Part shown: positions 25,945-34,050 of the stretch, piece after piece
Layout of the letters: each line of letters starts with the position of its first letter
How positions within the stretch are numbered: position 1 is the first letter of the stretch
The notes under the pieces: generated by a model
What the model was told of the DNA's origin: nothing
The model's input: the letters and a program-made list of their open reading frames with translations, nothing else
Database searches by the model: none
Translations under genes and position numbers: made by a program
From: Streptomyces sp. TP-A0874
Lineage (GTDB): Bacteria; Actinomycetota; Actinomycetes; Streptomycetales; Streptomycetaceae
Reading direction: 5' to 3'
Assembly: GCF_001748085.1 (NCBI RefSeq)
Contig: NZ_BBZK01000005.1
Location: 124,001-188,000 of the forward strand
DNA length: 64,000 nucleotides

Positions 25945-26853
25945 ATGCCGTTCACGCTCTCCCACCCCGCAGCCGTTCTGCCGCTGCTGCGCCACCCGTT
26001 CTCGCCGGCCGCGCTGGTCTGCGGAGCCATGGCTCCGGATGTGCCGTACTTCCTCGCCGCGGCGCGCATACCGGTGAGCGCCCAGTCCTGGTACGAGCAG
26101 TTCCTCAACGCCACCTCCTCCCACACGCCCTCCGGCCTTCTCACTGTGGCGTTGCCGTTCGCCCTGGCCCTCCTGGCGCTGTACCGGCTCGTGCGCCGCC
26201 CGGTCGCCGCCCTACTGCCGGACCGCCTCTCCCGGACCGGAACGACCGGCCGCGGCGGCGGGGGCCTGCACCGGACGGGCTGGGTGCTGCTGTCCGCGCT
26301 GATCGGCATCGCCTCCCATCTGGTGTGGGACTCCTTCACCCACGCCGACGGCTACGTGGTGACCCACCTGAGTGTCCTGCGATCCCACATCACGGGCGGC
26401 CTCACGGTGTCGCGGACGCTCCAGCACATCAGCACGGCCGGGGGACTGATCGCCATCACGGTCTGCTTGTGGCGCCGACTGCGCCGAGCCCCGGCCGACA
26501 ACACGGGCCGGGCCGGACTTCCCGCAGTGACGCGCTGGAGCGTCGTGGCGGTGATGGGCGTTGCCGCCCTCACCGGCGCTGTGGCCAACACGCAGACACT
26601 GGAGTACTACGGGGCCGGATCCGCGGCAGTCGACCAGCTGACCGTACAACGAGTGGTGGAGGGGCTTCTCTCGGACTGGGCGAAGGGCGGCGGCGCCGCG
26701 CTCGCCTGCGCGCTCATCCTGTACTCCGGCGCCTGGTGGGCGCACCGGGCGAGCCGGTCCTCCGTGCCAGACGGCTTGAGCACACGCGCCACCCGACTCG
26801 AGCACACAGGAGAAGCGGATGCGGAATGTGAGGAGCCGACCGGCTCGCGCTGA
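25945..26853 (+). CDS. DUF4184 family membrane protein
   Basis: Membrane protein (302 aa) of the DUF4184 family, recognised by the N-terminal MPFTLSHPAAVLPLLRH and the AMAPDVPYF and IGIASHLVWDSFTH segments, where conserved His/Asp residues suggest a metal-dependent hydrolase-like site similar to YdjM-type proteins. About six hydrophobic segments. I start at the ATG at 25945, the family's usual N-terminus, though the frame is open further upstream. GGAAGAGA lies 9 nt before it. It separates the RiPP operon from the tRNA and is probably not part of the biosynthetic pathway. Function unknown. Confidence 0.82.
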   Translation: MPFTLSHPAAVLPLLRHPFSPAALVCGAMAPDVPYFLAAARIPVSAQSWYEQFLNATSSHTPSGLLTVALPFALALLALYRLVRRPVAALLPDRLSRTGTTGRGGGGLHRTGWVLLSALIGIASHLVWDSFTHADGYVVTHLSVLRSHITGGLTVSRTLQHISTAGGLIAITVCLWRRLRRAPADNTGRAGLPAVTRWSVVAVMGVAALTGAVANTQTLEYYGAGSAAVDQLTVQRVVEGLLSDWAKGGGAALACALILYSGAWWAHRASRSSVPDGLSTRATRLEHTGEADAECEEPTGSR

Positions 26854-27048
26854 CCCACGTCGTTTTCTCGCTGAACCTCGTTCACACCGTTCACGACTCA
26901 AGACATCACCAGCCGTCCACAGCACACCGGAGCTGCCCCGGTTCGCCCGCCGGCCCCTCGTCCGGCTCTTGGCCGAGCAGGCTCACGGAGGGGCGAGGCG
27001 ACCACGCAAGTCCCGAGCCAACCCCGGACAGCCAACGCCGGAACATCA

Positions 27049-27084
27049 GAAAGCCCAGGTCACAAGCGGGTGACCTGGGCTTTC
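27049..27084. terminator. Bidirectional terminator hairpin next to tRNA-Thr
   Basis: A perfect 15 bp stem (27049-27063 with 27070-27084) and a 6 nt loop AAGCGG. TTTC and GAAA ends provide T-runs on both strands. It begins 5 bp after the 3' end of the minus-strand tRNA gene and should end its transcript. Confidence 0.88.
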
Positions 27085-27089
27085 AGCTG

Positions 27090-27163
27090 AGCCGCCTGGG
27101 GGAGTCGAACCCCCGACCTACGCATTACGAGTGCGTTGCTCTGGCCTACTGAGCTAAGGCGGC
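27090..27163 (-). tRNA. tRNA-Thr (anticodon CGU)
   Basis: The minus strand folds as a full cloverleaf. The acceptor stem GCCGCCT/AGGCGGC is perfect, followed by D-arm GCTC/GAGC, anticodon stem ACGCA/TGCGT with loop CTCGTAA (anticodon CGU, reading ACG), variable AGGTC, and T-stem GGGGG/CCCCC with loop TTCGACT. CCA is not encoded. It marks the junction between the accessory region and the conserved block. Confidence 0.97.
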
Positions 27164-27358
27164 GAGCTGCGGAGATACCGTTCGTACAGGCGTCACGACA
27201 GCGGCATCGGCAACAGCGCTCAGTTTACACAGTCGGGCGGGGTGCCCCGAACCGGGTTTGGTCCCAGCGGTCGGCCCCGCCCGTACCTCCGCCACTCGTC
27301 CGCAAACCCGGTCGGAGCGCGGCGGCGGAGACCGGAGCCGTCCGGGCACCGCCCGCTG

Positions 27359-28927
27359 TCAACCGCACTTCTTGCCGTCGGAGGGCGCCTTCCCCTCAAG
27401 CAGGTAGCCGTTGATCGTCGAGTCGACGCAGTGGCTGCCGCGCCCGTAGGCGGTGTGGCCGTCGCCCACGTAGGTGAGCAGCCTGCCGGAGCGGAGCTGG
27501 TCGGCCAGCGACCGGGCCCAGACGTACGGCGTCGCGGGATCCCGGGTGGTGCCCACGACCAGGATCGGATCGGCCCCCTCGGCCTCGATCCGCCGCGGCT
27601 TCCCGGTGGCTTCGACCGGCCAGTAGGCGCAGCTCAGCGCCTCCCAGGCGAGGCCGGTGCCGAAGACCGGTGAGGCCTTCCGGAAGGAACCCAGGTGTTC
27701 GCGAACCTCCTCGGGCCCCTTGAAGGCGGCGGGGAGGTCGAGGCAGTTGATGGCGGAGTTCGCCGGCATCAGGTTCGAGTAGCTGCCGTCCGCCCCTCGC
27801 TCGTAGTAGAGGTCGGAGAGCTTGAGCAGCCCCTCCCCCTTTCCCGCCATGGCCTGTTTGAGCTCCTCGCGGAGCCGTGCCCAGGCGCCCTCGTCGTACA
27901 TCGCCGCGATGACGGCCGTGGTGGCCAGGGACTCGGTCAGCCGCCGGTCCTCCCCGGTGGCCAGGGGTTCGGCGTCGAGTTTCCTGAAGAAGCGCTGGAG
28001 ACTCTCCCCCACCTCTTGGGCGTTACCGCCCTCCAGTGGACAGTCCTTGCGGCCGGCGCAGTCTTCCGCGAAGGCCGTGAACGCGGTATCGAACCCGGCG
28101 GTCTGATCGCGGTTCATCCTCCGTGCGGAGAGTGCCGGGTCCATGGCGCCGTCCAACACCAGTCGACCGGACCGGCTCGGGAAGAGCCCGGCGTAGGTGG
28201 CCCCGAGGAAGGTGCCGTAGGAGGCTCCGACGTAGTTCAGCTTTTCGTCCCCCAGCAGTTCGCGGAGTACGTCCATGTCGCGGGCCGAGTCGATGGTGGA
28301 GATGTGTCCCAGCAGTTCCCCGGAACGCCGCTGGCAGCCTTGGGCGAAGCCGCGGAAGGCCTCCACCAGGGTCTCCACCTCGGCTTGGTCGTCGGGGGTC
28401 AGGTCGACCTGGGTGAGAGCGTCCATCTGCCGGCCGGGGAGGCATCGGACCGGTTCGCTGCGGGCCACCCCCCGGGGGTCCACGGCCACCATGTCGTAGC
28501 GTTCCCGGACCTCCTGGGGGTACCCGATCCCGGCGTAGGTCCGCAGGTAGTCGACGGCTGATCCGCCGGGGCCGCCCGGGTTCACCAGCAGGGAGCCGAG
28601 GTGTCCGCCGCGGCCCGTCGCCTTCTTCCGGGCCACGGCCAACTCGATGTCCCCGCCCTTCCCCGGCTTCCCGTAGTCCAGCGGCGCCCTCATCCGGGCG
28701 CACTCGAAGCCGTCGGCTCCGCACTTCCGCCAGCGCAGCTTCTGCCCGTAGTAGGGCTTCAGCTCCTCGGGGATCTCCTCGTCCAGCGGCTGGAGCAGCG
28801 CTGCCCGGGGAGCGGCCCGCCCCGCGTCGGCGCCGGCAGCGGGTCCGCCCGAGGAGCAGCCGGAGGTCAGCAGACCGGCGACCGCGAGGGCCAGACCGGT
28901 GGTGCGGAGCAGACGGCTGCTGTCCAT
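27359..28927 (-). CDS. Secreted alpha/beta-hydrolase lipoprotein, tripeptidyl aminopeptidase-like
   Basis: Predicted lipoprotein peptidase (522 aa) of the S33/TAP-like family related to Streptomyces tripeptidyl aminopeptidases (SlpD/SlpE type). The signal peptide ends in a lipobox (LLTSGCSS). The alpha/beta-hydrolase core shows NPGGPGGSA (oxyanion loop), the nucleophile in GASYGTFLG, VVGTTRDPATPY carrying the acid residue and YVGDGHTAYG carrying the histidine. I chose the ATG at 28927 directly before the signal peptide. It would cleave peptides at the cell surface. It is the first gene of the conserved block after the tRNA. Confidence 0.9.
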   Translation of the reverse strand: MDSSRLLRTTGLALAVAGLLTSGCSSGGPAAGADAGRAAPRAALLQPLDEEIPEELKPYYGQKLRWRKCGADGFECARMRAPLDYGKPGKGGDIELAVARKKATGRGGHLGSLLVNPGGPGGSAVDYLRTYAGIGYPQEVRERYDMVAVDPRGVARSEPVRCLPGRQMDALTQVDLTPDDQAEVETLVEAFRGFAQGCQRRSGELLGHISTIDSARDMDVLRELLGDEKLNYVGASYGTFLGATYAGLFPSRSGRLVLDGAMDPALSARRMNRDQTAGFDTAFTAFAEDCAGRKDCPLEGGNAQEVGESLQRFFRKLDAEPLATGEDRRLTESLATTAVIAAMYDEGAWARLREELKQAMAGKGEGLLKLSDLYYERGADGSYSNLMPANSAINCLDLPAAFKGPEEVREHLGSFRKASPVFGTGLAWEALSCAYWPVEATGKPRRIEAEGADPILVVGTTRDPATPYVWARSLADQLRSGRLLTYVGDGHTAYGRGSHCVDSTINGYLLEGKAPSDGKKCG

Positions 28928-29167
28928 GGTGCGCCCCTCGTCACAGTGCAGGCAGGTCCATTCGGCCCCGTTGGGCGACGTTCGCCCGCCCGGGCCCTGG
29001 CTCTGTGGCGGAGGGTATCGGGAGCCGCCCCCGACGGGCCCGGTTCTTCCCACCTACGGGTGAGCCGCCGGGGCGGACCGTTCGGCACACCGGGGCCCGG
29101 GAGGGCGGACCGGCGACCGGGAGCCGCGCCGACGTTCACCAGTCCCGGCCTTCGAACCGCCCGGCCC

Positions 29168-30418
29168 TCAGCCCGCCCGCAGGGCCATGGCCATCGCCTC
29201 GACGGCGAGCAGCGGGGCGACGTTGCGGTCCAGGGCGGTCCGGCAGGCGAGCACCGCCTCGATGCGGCGCAGTGTCCGCTCGGCGCTCGTCTCCCGCGCC
29301 ACGCGCTCAACGGCGTCCCGCACGTCGGCGTTGGCCAGCGGCACGGTGGATCCGAGTTGCACGGCCAGCACATCGCGGTAGAAGGACACCAGGTCGGTCA
29401 ACGCGAGGTCCAGGGTGTCCCGCTGGGTGCGGGTCGCCCGCTTCTTCTGCCGGTCCTGGAGGTCCTTCACCGCTCCGGCCGTCCCCCGCGGCAGCCGGCC
29501 ACCGCTTCCCGAGGCCGCGCCGAGCGCGGCCCGCAGCTCCTCCGTCTCCTTGGTGTCGACCTCTTCGGCCAGTTGCTTGGCGTCCTCAGCCGCCGCGTCC
29601 ACCAGTTCCTGTGCGGACCTCAGGCAGCCTCCGACCTCGTCGATCCGCAGCGGCATCCGGAGCACGGCCGCCCGGCGGGCGCGGGCCCGCTCGTCGGTGG
29701 CCAGTCGCCGCGCCCGGCCGATGTGCCCCTGGGTGGCCTGGGCCATGGCGGCGGCGAGTTCCGGGGCGATGCCGTCCCGCCGCGCCAGCATGTCGGCCAC
29801 CGCCGCCACCGGAGGGGTGCGGAGCGTGAGGAGCCGGCAGCGGGAGCGGATCGTCGGCAGGACGTCCTCGATCGACGGGGCGCACAGCAGCCAGACGGTG
29901 CGGGGGGCGGGCTCCTCCACGGCCTTGAGGAGGACGTTGCCCGCGCCTTCGGTGAGCCGGTCGGCATCCTCGAAGACGATCACCTGCCAGCGTCCGCCGG
30001 CCGGCGCGAGCTGCGCCCGGCGGACGAGGTCCCGGGTGTCCTTCACACCGATGGAGAGCAACTCGCTGCGGACCACCTCGACATCGGCGTGGGAACCGAT
30101 GAGCGCGGTGTGGCATCCGTCGCAGAACCCGCAGCCGGGGGCGGAGCCCAGCGCCCGGTCGGGGCTGACGCACTGCAACGCCGCCGCGAAAGCGCGGGCC
30201 GCGGTGGCCCGGCCGGAACCCGGCGGCCCGGTGAACAGCCAGGCATGGGTCATCGACGTCGCCGCCGACCTCGGCCGCGGCGGTTCGCCGTGTGGAGCGG
30301 AGGCGGCGGCTTCCGACCGGGCGGCCTCCGCGGTGACCAGGGCGTCCGCGTCCCGGGCGGCGGCGGCGAGATGCTCGATCACCTGGTCCTGCCCGACCAG
30401 CTCGTCCCACACCGTCAT
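29168..30418 (-). CDS. holB: DNA polymerase III subunit delta'
   Basis: Clamp-loader subunit (416 aa). It has an AAA+ fold with a Walker A-like segment FTGPPGSGRATAARA in which the usual Lys is Arg, as expected for the non-hydrolysing delta' subunit. A zinc-binding cluster CGFCDGCH, the VIFEDADRLTEGAGNVLLK Walker B region and a PTIRSRCR arginine-finger motif follow. The C-terminal half is the helical collar domain with a charged linker. The ATG at 30418 (MTVWDELVGQD) is the family start. It follows tmk on the same strand with about 330 bp between them and a terminator hairpin, so it may have its own promoter. Confidence 0.93.
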   Translation of the reverse strand: MTVWDELVGQDQVIEHLAAAARDADALVTAEAARSEAAASAPHGEPPRPRSAATSMTHAWLFTGPPGSGRATAARAFAAALQCVSPDRALGSAPGCGFCDGCHTALIGSHADVEVVRSELLSIGVKDTRDLVRRAQLAPAGGRWQVIVFEDADRLTEGAGNVLLKAVEEPAPRTVWLLCAPSIEDVLPTIRSRCRLLTLRTPPVAAVADMLARRDGIAPELAAAMAQATQGHIGRARRLATDERARARRAAVLRMPLRIDEVGGCLRSAQELVDAAAEDAKQLAEEVDTKETEELRAALGAASGSGGRLPRGTAGAVKDLQDRQKKRATRTQRDTLDLALTDLVSFYRDVLAVQLGSTVPLANADVRDAVERVARETSAERTLRRIEAVLACRTALDRNVAPLLAVEAMAMALRAG

Positions 30419-30745
30419 CGCCTTGCCACCGTTCTCGACAGTTGGTCGGCTGCCCTGCCGCCGTTCGTCCGCCCTCGTCCTGGCGGTGCGGGGCCGCTTC
30501 CGGTCCAGGCCCCGGAAACCGCCGACCGGTGGCGCGCCTCGTACCACCGCTCCCCATTGTGGTGCACCGGGCTGACAGCCCGGAGCCGGACCGGCAGGCA
30601 CCGACCGGCCGAGGCTGCGGGGAGACCGGGGAGAGAACCGTCCGGGCGGGGGCGTTCGCCTGCGGACACGGGAACGGCCGCCGCTCCCCGAACCCGGTGA
30701 GCGGCGGCCGACTGCCGACGCGGAACCCTGCGGACCGCCGTCCGG
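30419..30745. other. Intergenic region between holB and tmk
   Basis: 327 bp without a gene that I can support. It contains the tmk terminator at 30675-30710 and presumably the holB promoter. I see no clear -10/-35 pair. Confidence 0.4.
30675..30710 (-). terminator. Terminator hairpin downstream of tmk
   Basis: Arms 30675-30686 and 30699-30710 form a perfect 12 bp GC-rich stem with a 12 nt loop, 36 bp after the tmk stop. No T-run, as is common in streptomycetes. Confidence 0.75.
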
Positions 30746-33700
30746 TCAGGGGCGGCGCCCCTCGGCGCCCGACCCGGGGCCGTCGCCGTCCTCGTCCTCA
30801 CGCGGGCCGAGCAGTTCGTCCGCGAGCGTCGGCAGATCGTCCAACGGCGTCTCCTCGGCCCAGTCCGGGCGCGGCCGGGACCTGCCCCGCGCACCACCGG
30901 AGTCCTCCTCGACCTGCGGGAGCTCCCGGGTGCGCTCCACCTCCGACTGGGGGTGGAGGGTCGACTGCCCGTACCCCTGCTCGGGCAGCTGCGGCAGCAC
31001 CGCCGTCTCCTCCGAGTCGGAGACCGCTCCGAGCCGCGGGTCGACGGTCATGATCTGGGTTGCCTCGGCGTCCGGGTTCGTCCCGGTCCCGCCGTCCGAT
31101 CCGAAGGCGGATCCGGAGGCCGAGCCCGAGTCGGAGTCCCGGTCGCTCTGCCGTCCCGACTCCGTGCCGGAGCTGGAGGCCGGGCCGGAGCCGGCGGGTC
31201 CGCGGTCCGCGTCCCGCGAGTCCCCGCCCGAGCCTGCCTCGGGGGCGGAATCCTCCCGGTGCCCGGGGCCGGAGTCCCGCCCCATCGGGGTCTGCACCGT
31301 GGTCTCGTTGTCCGGGTGCGCCGCAGCGGAGGCGGCCGCCTCGGCGGCCAGCCGGGCCTGCTCGGCCCGCAGCAGCGCCTCCTCGGCCTCCCGCTGCTTC
31401 TCCAGCCGACGCGCCGCGGCCTCAGCCCGCAGCCGAGCCTCCTCCTCGGCCCGCTGCCGCAACCGCTCCTGTTCGGCGGCGTGGGCCTTCTCCTCGGCCT
31501 CCCGGCGCCTGCGCGCCTCGTCGACCCGGCGCTGAGCGTCCTCGGCCCTCAGCCGCGCCGCCTCGGCCTGGCGCTCGGCCTCACGCTCGCGCGCCTCCTC
31601 CATGGCGCGGCGCTCACGCTCTTCCTCCTCGGCCCGCTGCCGGGCCAGCTCCTCCTGGCGCTCGCGCTCCAGCCGCTCCTCCTCGGCCTTCCGCGCGGCC
31701 TCTTCCTCGGCCTTCCGCCGAGCCGCCTCCTCGGCGGCCTTCCGGGCTTCGTCCCGCGCCTTGATCTCCGCCTCGGAGAGCGGAAGCATCTGGTCGAGAC
31801 GGTGGCGCACCACCGCGGTGACGGCTTCCGGCTCCTGCCCCCCGTCGACGACCAGATAGCGCGCACTGTCGGCCGCGGCCAGCGTGAGGAAGCCGTTCCG
31901 CACCCGCTGGTGGAACTCGGCGGACTCGGACTCCAGCCGGTCGGGCGCCTCGGTGAAGCGCTCCCGCGCGGTCTCCGGGGAGATGTCCAGGAGGACGGTG
32001 AGGTGCGGGACGAGGCCACCGGTCGCCCAGCGGGAGATGCGGGCGATCTCGGTCGGCGACAGATCCCGCCCGGCTCCCTGGTAGGCGACCGAGGAGTCGA
32101 TGTAGCGGTCGGAGATCACGACGGCGCCGCGTTCCAGGGCCGGCCGGACGACGCTGTCCACGTGCTCGGCCCGGTCCGCCGCGTACAGCAGCGCCTCGGC
32201 CCGGTGCGAGATGCCCGCCGAGGAGACGTCCAGCAGGATCGAGCGGAGCCGCTTCCCGACGGCGGTGGCGCCCGGTTCGCGGGTGACCACCACCTCGTGG
32301 CCCTTCGCCCTGATCCACTCGGCCACCGCCTCCACCTGCGTGGACTTGCCGGCGCCGTCGCCGCCCTCGACCGCGATGAAGAAGCCGTTCTCGGCCAGGG
32401 ACTCCCGGTCGGGGCCGCCGCCGCGCAGCGCGTCCCGCAGGTCCTGGCGGAGCGGTACGCCTGAGCGGTCGTCGGTCTTGACGAGAACCAGCGCCGCCAC
32501 GGGCAGCAGCAGGGCGCCGATGAGCATCAGGGTGAAGGCCGCGCCTCCGTGGGCGAAGACGAAACCGTTCCGTGCCAGGCGGTGGGGGCCGATGGCCGCG
32601 GCGAGCAGCGGGGCGGCGATCGCGCCACCGCCGACGAAGACGCGGACGACGGCGTGCAGGTGCAGCGTGGTCCGGGCCCGTCGGCTCTCCTCGCTCTCCT
32701 GGTCGAGCAGGACGTGTCCGGTGTTGGCCGAGATACCGGCCGCGACCCCCGCGAGCAGCACCAGGAACAGCACGGTGGTGGCGTCGGGGGTCAGTCCGGA
32801 GGCGAGCAGCGCCAGTCCGGTGACGGCCAGGGCCATCGCCAGCAGCCGCCGCCGGGAGAGCGCCGGGAGCACCTTCGGAGCCAACCGGATCCCGGCGCCG
32901 GTGCCGCCGGTCAGTGCCAGGACGAGCAGCGCGAAACCGATCGGCCCGCCGCCCAGGTCGGCGGCGTGCAGAGCGGCGAGGGCCACCCCCGCGGCGACAG
33001 CGCCGGCGACCGACGCGCAGGCGAAGACGATCAGCGGGGCGGCCCCGGTGCGGCCCTTGTCGGTGTCCTTGCCGACGCGCGGACGGCGGAGGCCCTCGAA
33101 GGGCGAGCGCGGCCGTGGGGACTGCCCGGCCGGGATCTCCAGGAAGTAGAGCGCCGAGACGGCGGCGGCGAACAGCCCGGAGGCCACGTAGGAGCTGAGC
33201 GCCACCTGGTGGAGGCGGAACCAGCCGAAGCCCGAGCCGAGCAGGTTGTTGAGCAGGGTGACGACGACCAGCACGACCGCCGCGAGGGGCAGCGCCAGGA
33301 AGTCCGTGCGGAGGAAGAGCCTCCGCAGCGCGTCCAGGTTGTCGGGCAGCGGGCGTACGGCCGCTCCCTCGGCCGGTGCGGCCGGCAGCAGCATGGGCGC
33401 GGCGCTCTCCCGGCAGACACCCCAGACCCGCTCCGCCACACCGACGACGAAGACGGTGACCAGCAGGCACGGCACCGCGTTCGCGGGCGTCCAGTCCGTC
33501 CACAGCGGCGCGACGATGAGCAGCGCGAGGCGTACTCCGTCCGCACCGATCATCGTCCAGCGGCGGTCGAGCGGGCCGGAGGGTGCGGTGAGCCTGGTGA
33601 GCGGTCCCAGGAAAACGGCCCCGAAGAGAAGGGTCGCCAGCGCCCGCACCCCGATCACCGCGGCCACCGCGAAGGCCGCACCGCGGTAGCCGACCCCGAA

Positions 33701-33907
33701 GGTGTCCTGCACCACGGACGCATGCAGCGTCAGCAGGAGGAGCACCAGAAGGGCCAGCGCGTCCCCGACTCCGCTGACGAGCTGCGCGGTCCACAACCGC
33801 CGCAGCGGCGGGAATCGCAGCAGTGCTCGTACGGCGCGCTCACGGGAGTCCGCGGCAAGGTGATCGGAAGTGGGGTTCACGACCGTTGGCTGCTCGGCTC
33901 GCGTCAT
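30746..33907 (-). CDS. tmk: dTMP kinase fused to an MFS-like membrane domain
   Basis: Very long dTMP kinase (1053 aa). Residues about 1-480 form a 12-helix major-facilitator-like membrane domain. The kinase follows with Walker A VEGGDGAGKSTQVEAV near residue 515, the substrate motif SDRYIDSSVAYQGAGR and a TREPG segment; it phosphorylates dTMP to dTDP. After residue 720 comes an Ala/Glu/Arg-rich coiled coil and then a Ser/Asp/Gly-rich acidic tail. Typical dTMP kinases have only about 210 residues. This fusion is known from streptomycetes, so it is not an assembly error. The start is the ATG at 33907. Whether the transporter half works is unknown. Confidence 0.93.
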   Translation of the reverse strand: MTRAEQPTVVNPTSDHLAADSRERAVRALLRFPPLRRLWTAQLVSGVGDALALLVLLLLTLHASVVQDTFGVGYRGAAFAVAAVIGVRALATLLFGAVFLGPLTRLTAPSGPLDRRWTMIGADGVRLALLIVAPLWTDWTPANAVPCLLVTVFVVGVAERVWGVCRESAAPMLLPAAPAEGAAVRPLPDNLDALRRLFLRTDFLALPLAAVVLVVVTLLNNLLGSGFGWFRLHQVALSSYVASGLFAAAVSALYFLEIPAGQSPRPRSPFEGLRRPRVGKDTDKGRTGAAPLIVFACASVAGAVAAGVALAALHAADLGGGPIGFALLVLALTGGTGAGIRLAPKVLPALSRRRLLAMALAVTGLALLASGLTPDATTVLFLVLLAGVAAGISANTGHVLLDQESEESRRARTTLHLHAVVRVFVGGGAIAAPLLAAAIGPHRLARNGFVFAHGGAAFTLMLIGALLLPVAALVLVKTDDRSGVPLRQDLRDALRGGGPDRESLAENGFFIAVEGGDGAGKSTQVEAVAEWIRAKGHEVVVTREPGATAVGKRLRSILLDVSSAGISHRAEALLYAADRAEHVDSVVRPALERGAVVISDRYIDSSVAYQGAGRDLSPTEIARISRWATGGLVPHLTVLLDISPETARERFTEAPDRLESESAEFHQRVRNGFLTLAAADSARYLVVDGGQEPEAVTAVVRHRLDQMLPLSEAEIKARDEARKAAEEAARRKAEEEAARKAEEERLERERQEELARQRAEEEERERRAMEEAREREAERQAEAARLRAEDAQRRVDEARRRREAEEKAHAAEQERLRQRAEEEARLRAEAAARRLEKQREAEEALLRAEQARLAAEAAASAAAHPDNETTVQTPMGRDSGPGHREDSAPEAGSGGDSRDADRGPAGSGPASSSGTESGRQSDRDSDSGSASGSAFGSDGGTGTNPDAEATQIMTVDPRLGAVSDSEETAVLPQLPEQGYGQSTLHPQSEVERTRELPQVEEDSGGARGRSRPRPDWAEETPLDDLPTLADELLGPREDEDGDGPGSGAEGRRP

Positions 33908-34050
33908 TCGGCCAGCCTATCGGGAGCGACCCAAGCAGCGTCGCGGTGCCCGAACAACTGCCCGGACCGCCCCGAACTATTCCATTTATTCCGGGCGGAT
34001 CGGGCGGCTTTCCGGGTTTCGTCGGCGGTGGCGCGGGCCGACGGCCCGGT

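Noticed and set aside
31300..31760. Repetitive Glu/Ala/Arg coding stretch as a DNA repeat array
   Set aside because: It is the coiled-coil region of the dTMP kinase fusion; the irregular unit length excludes CRISPR or tandem repeat DNA.
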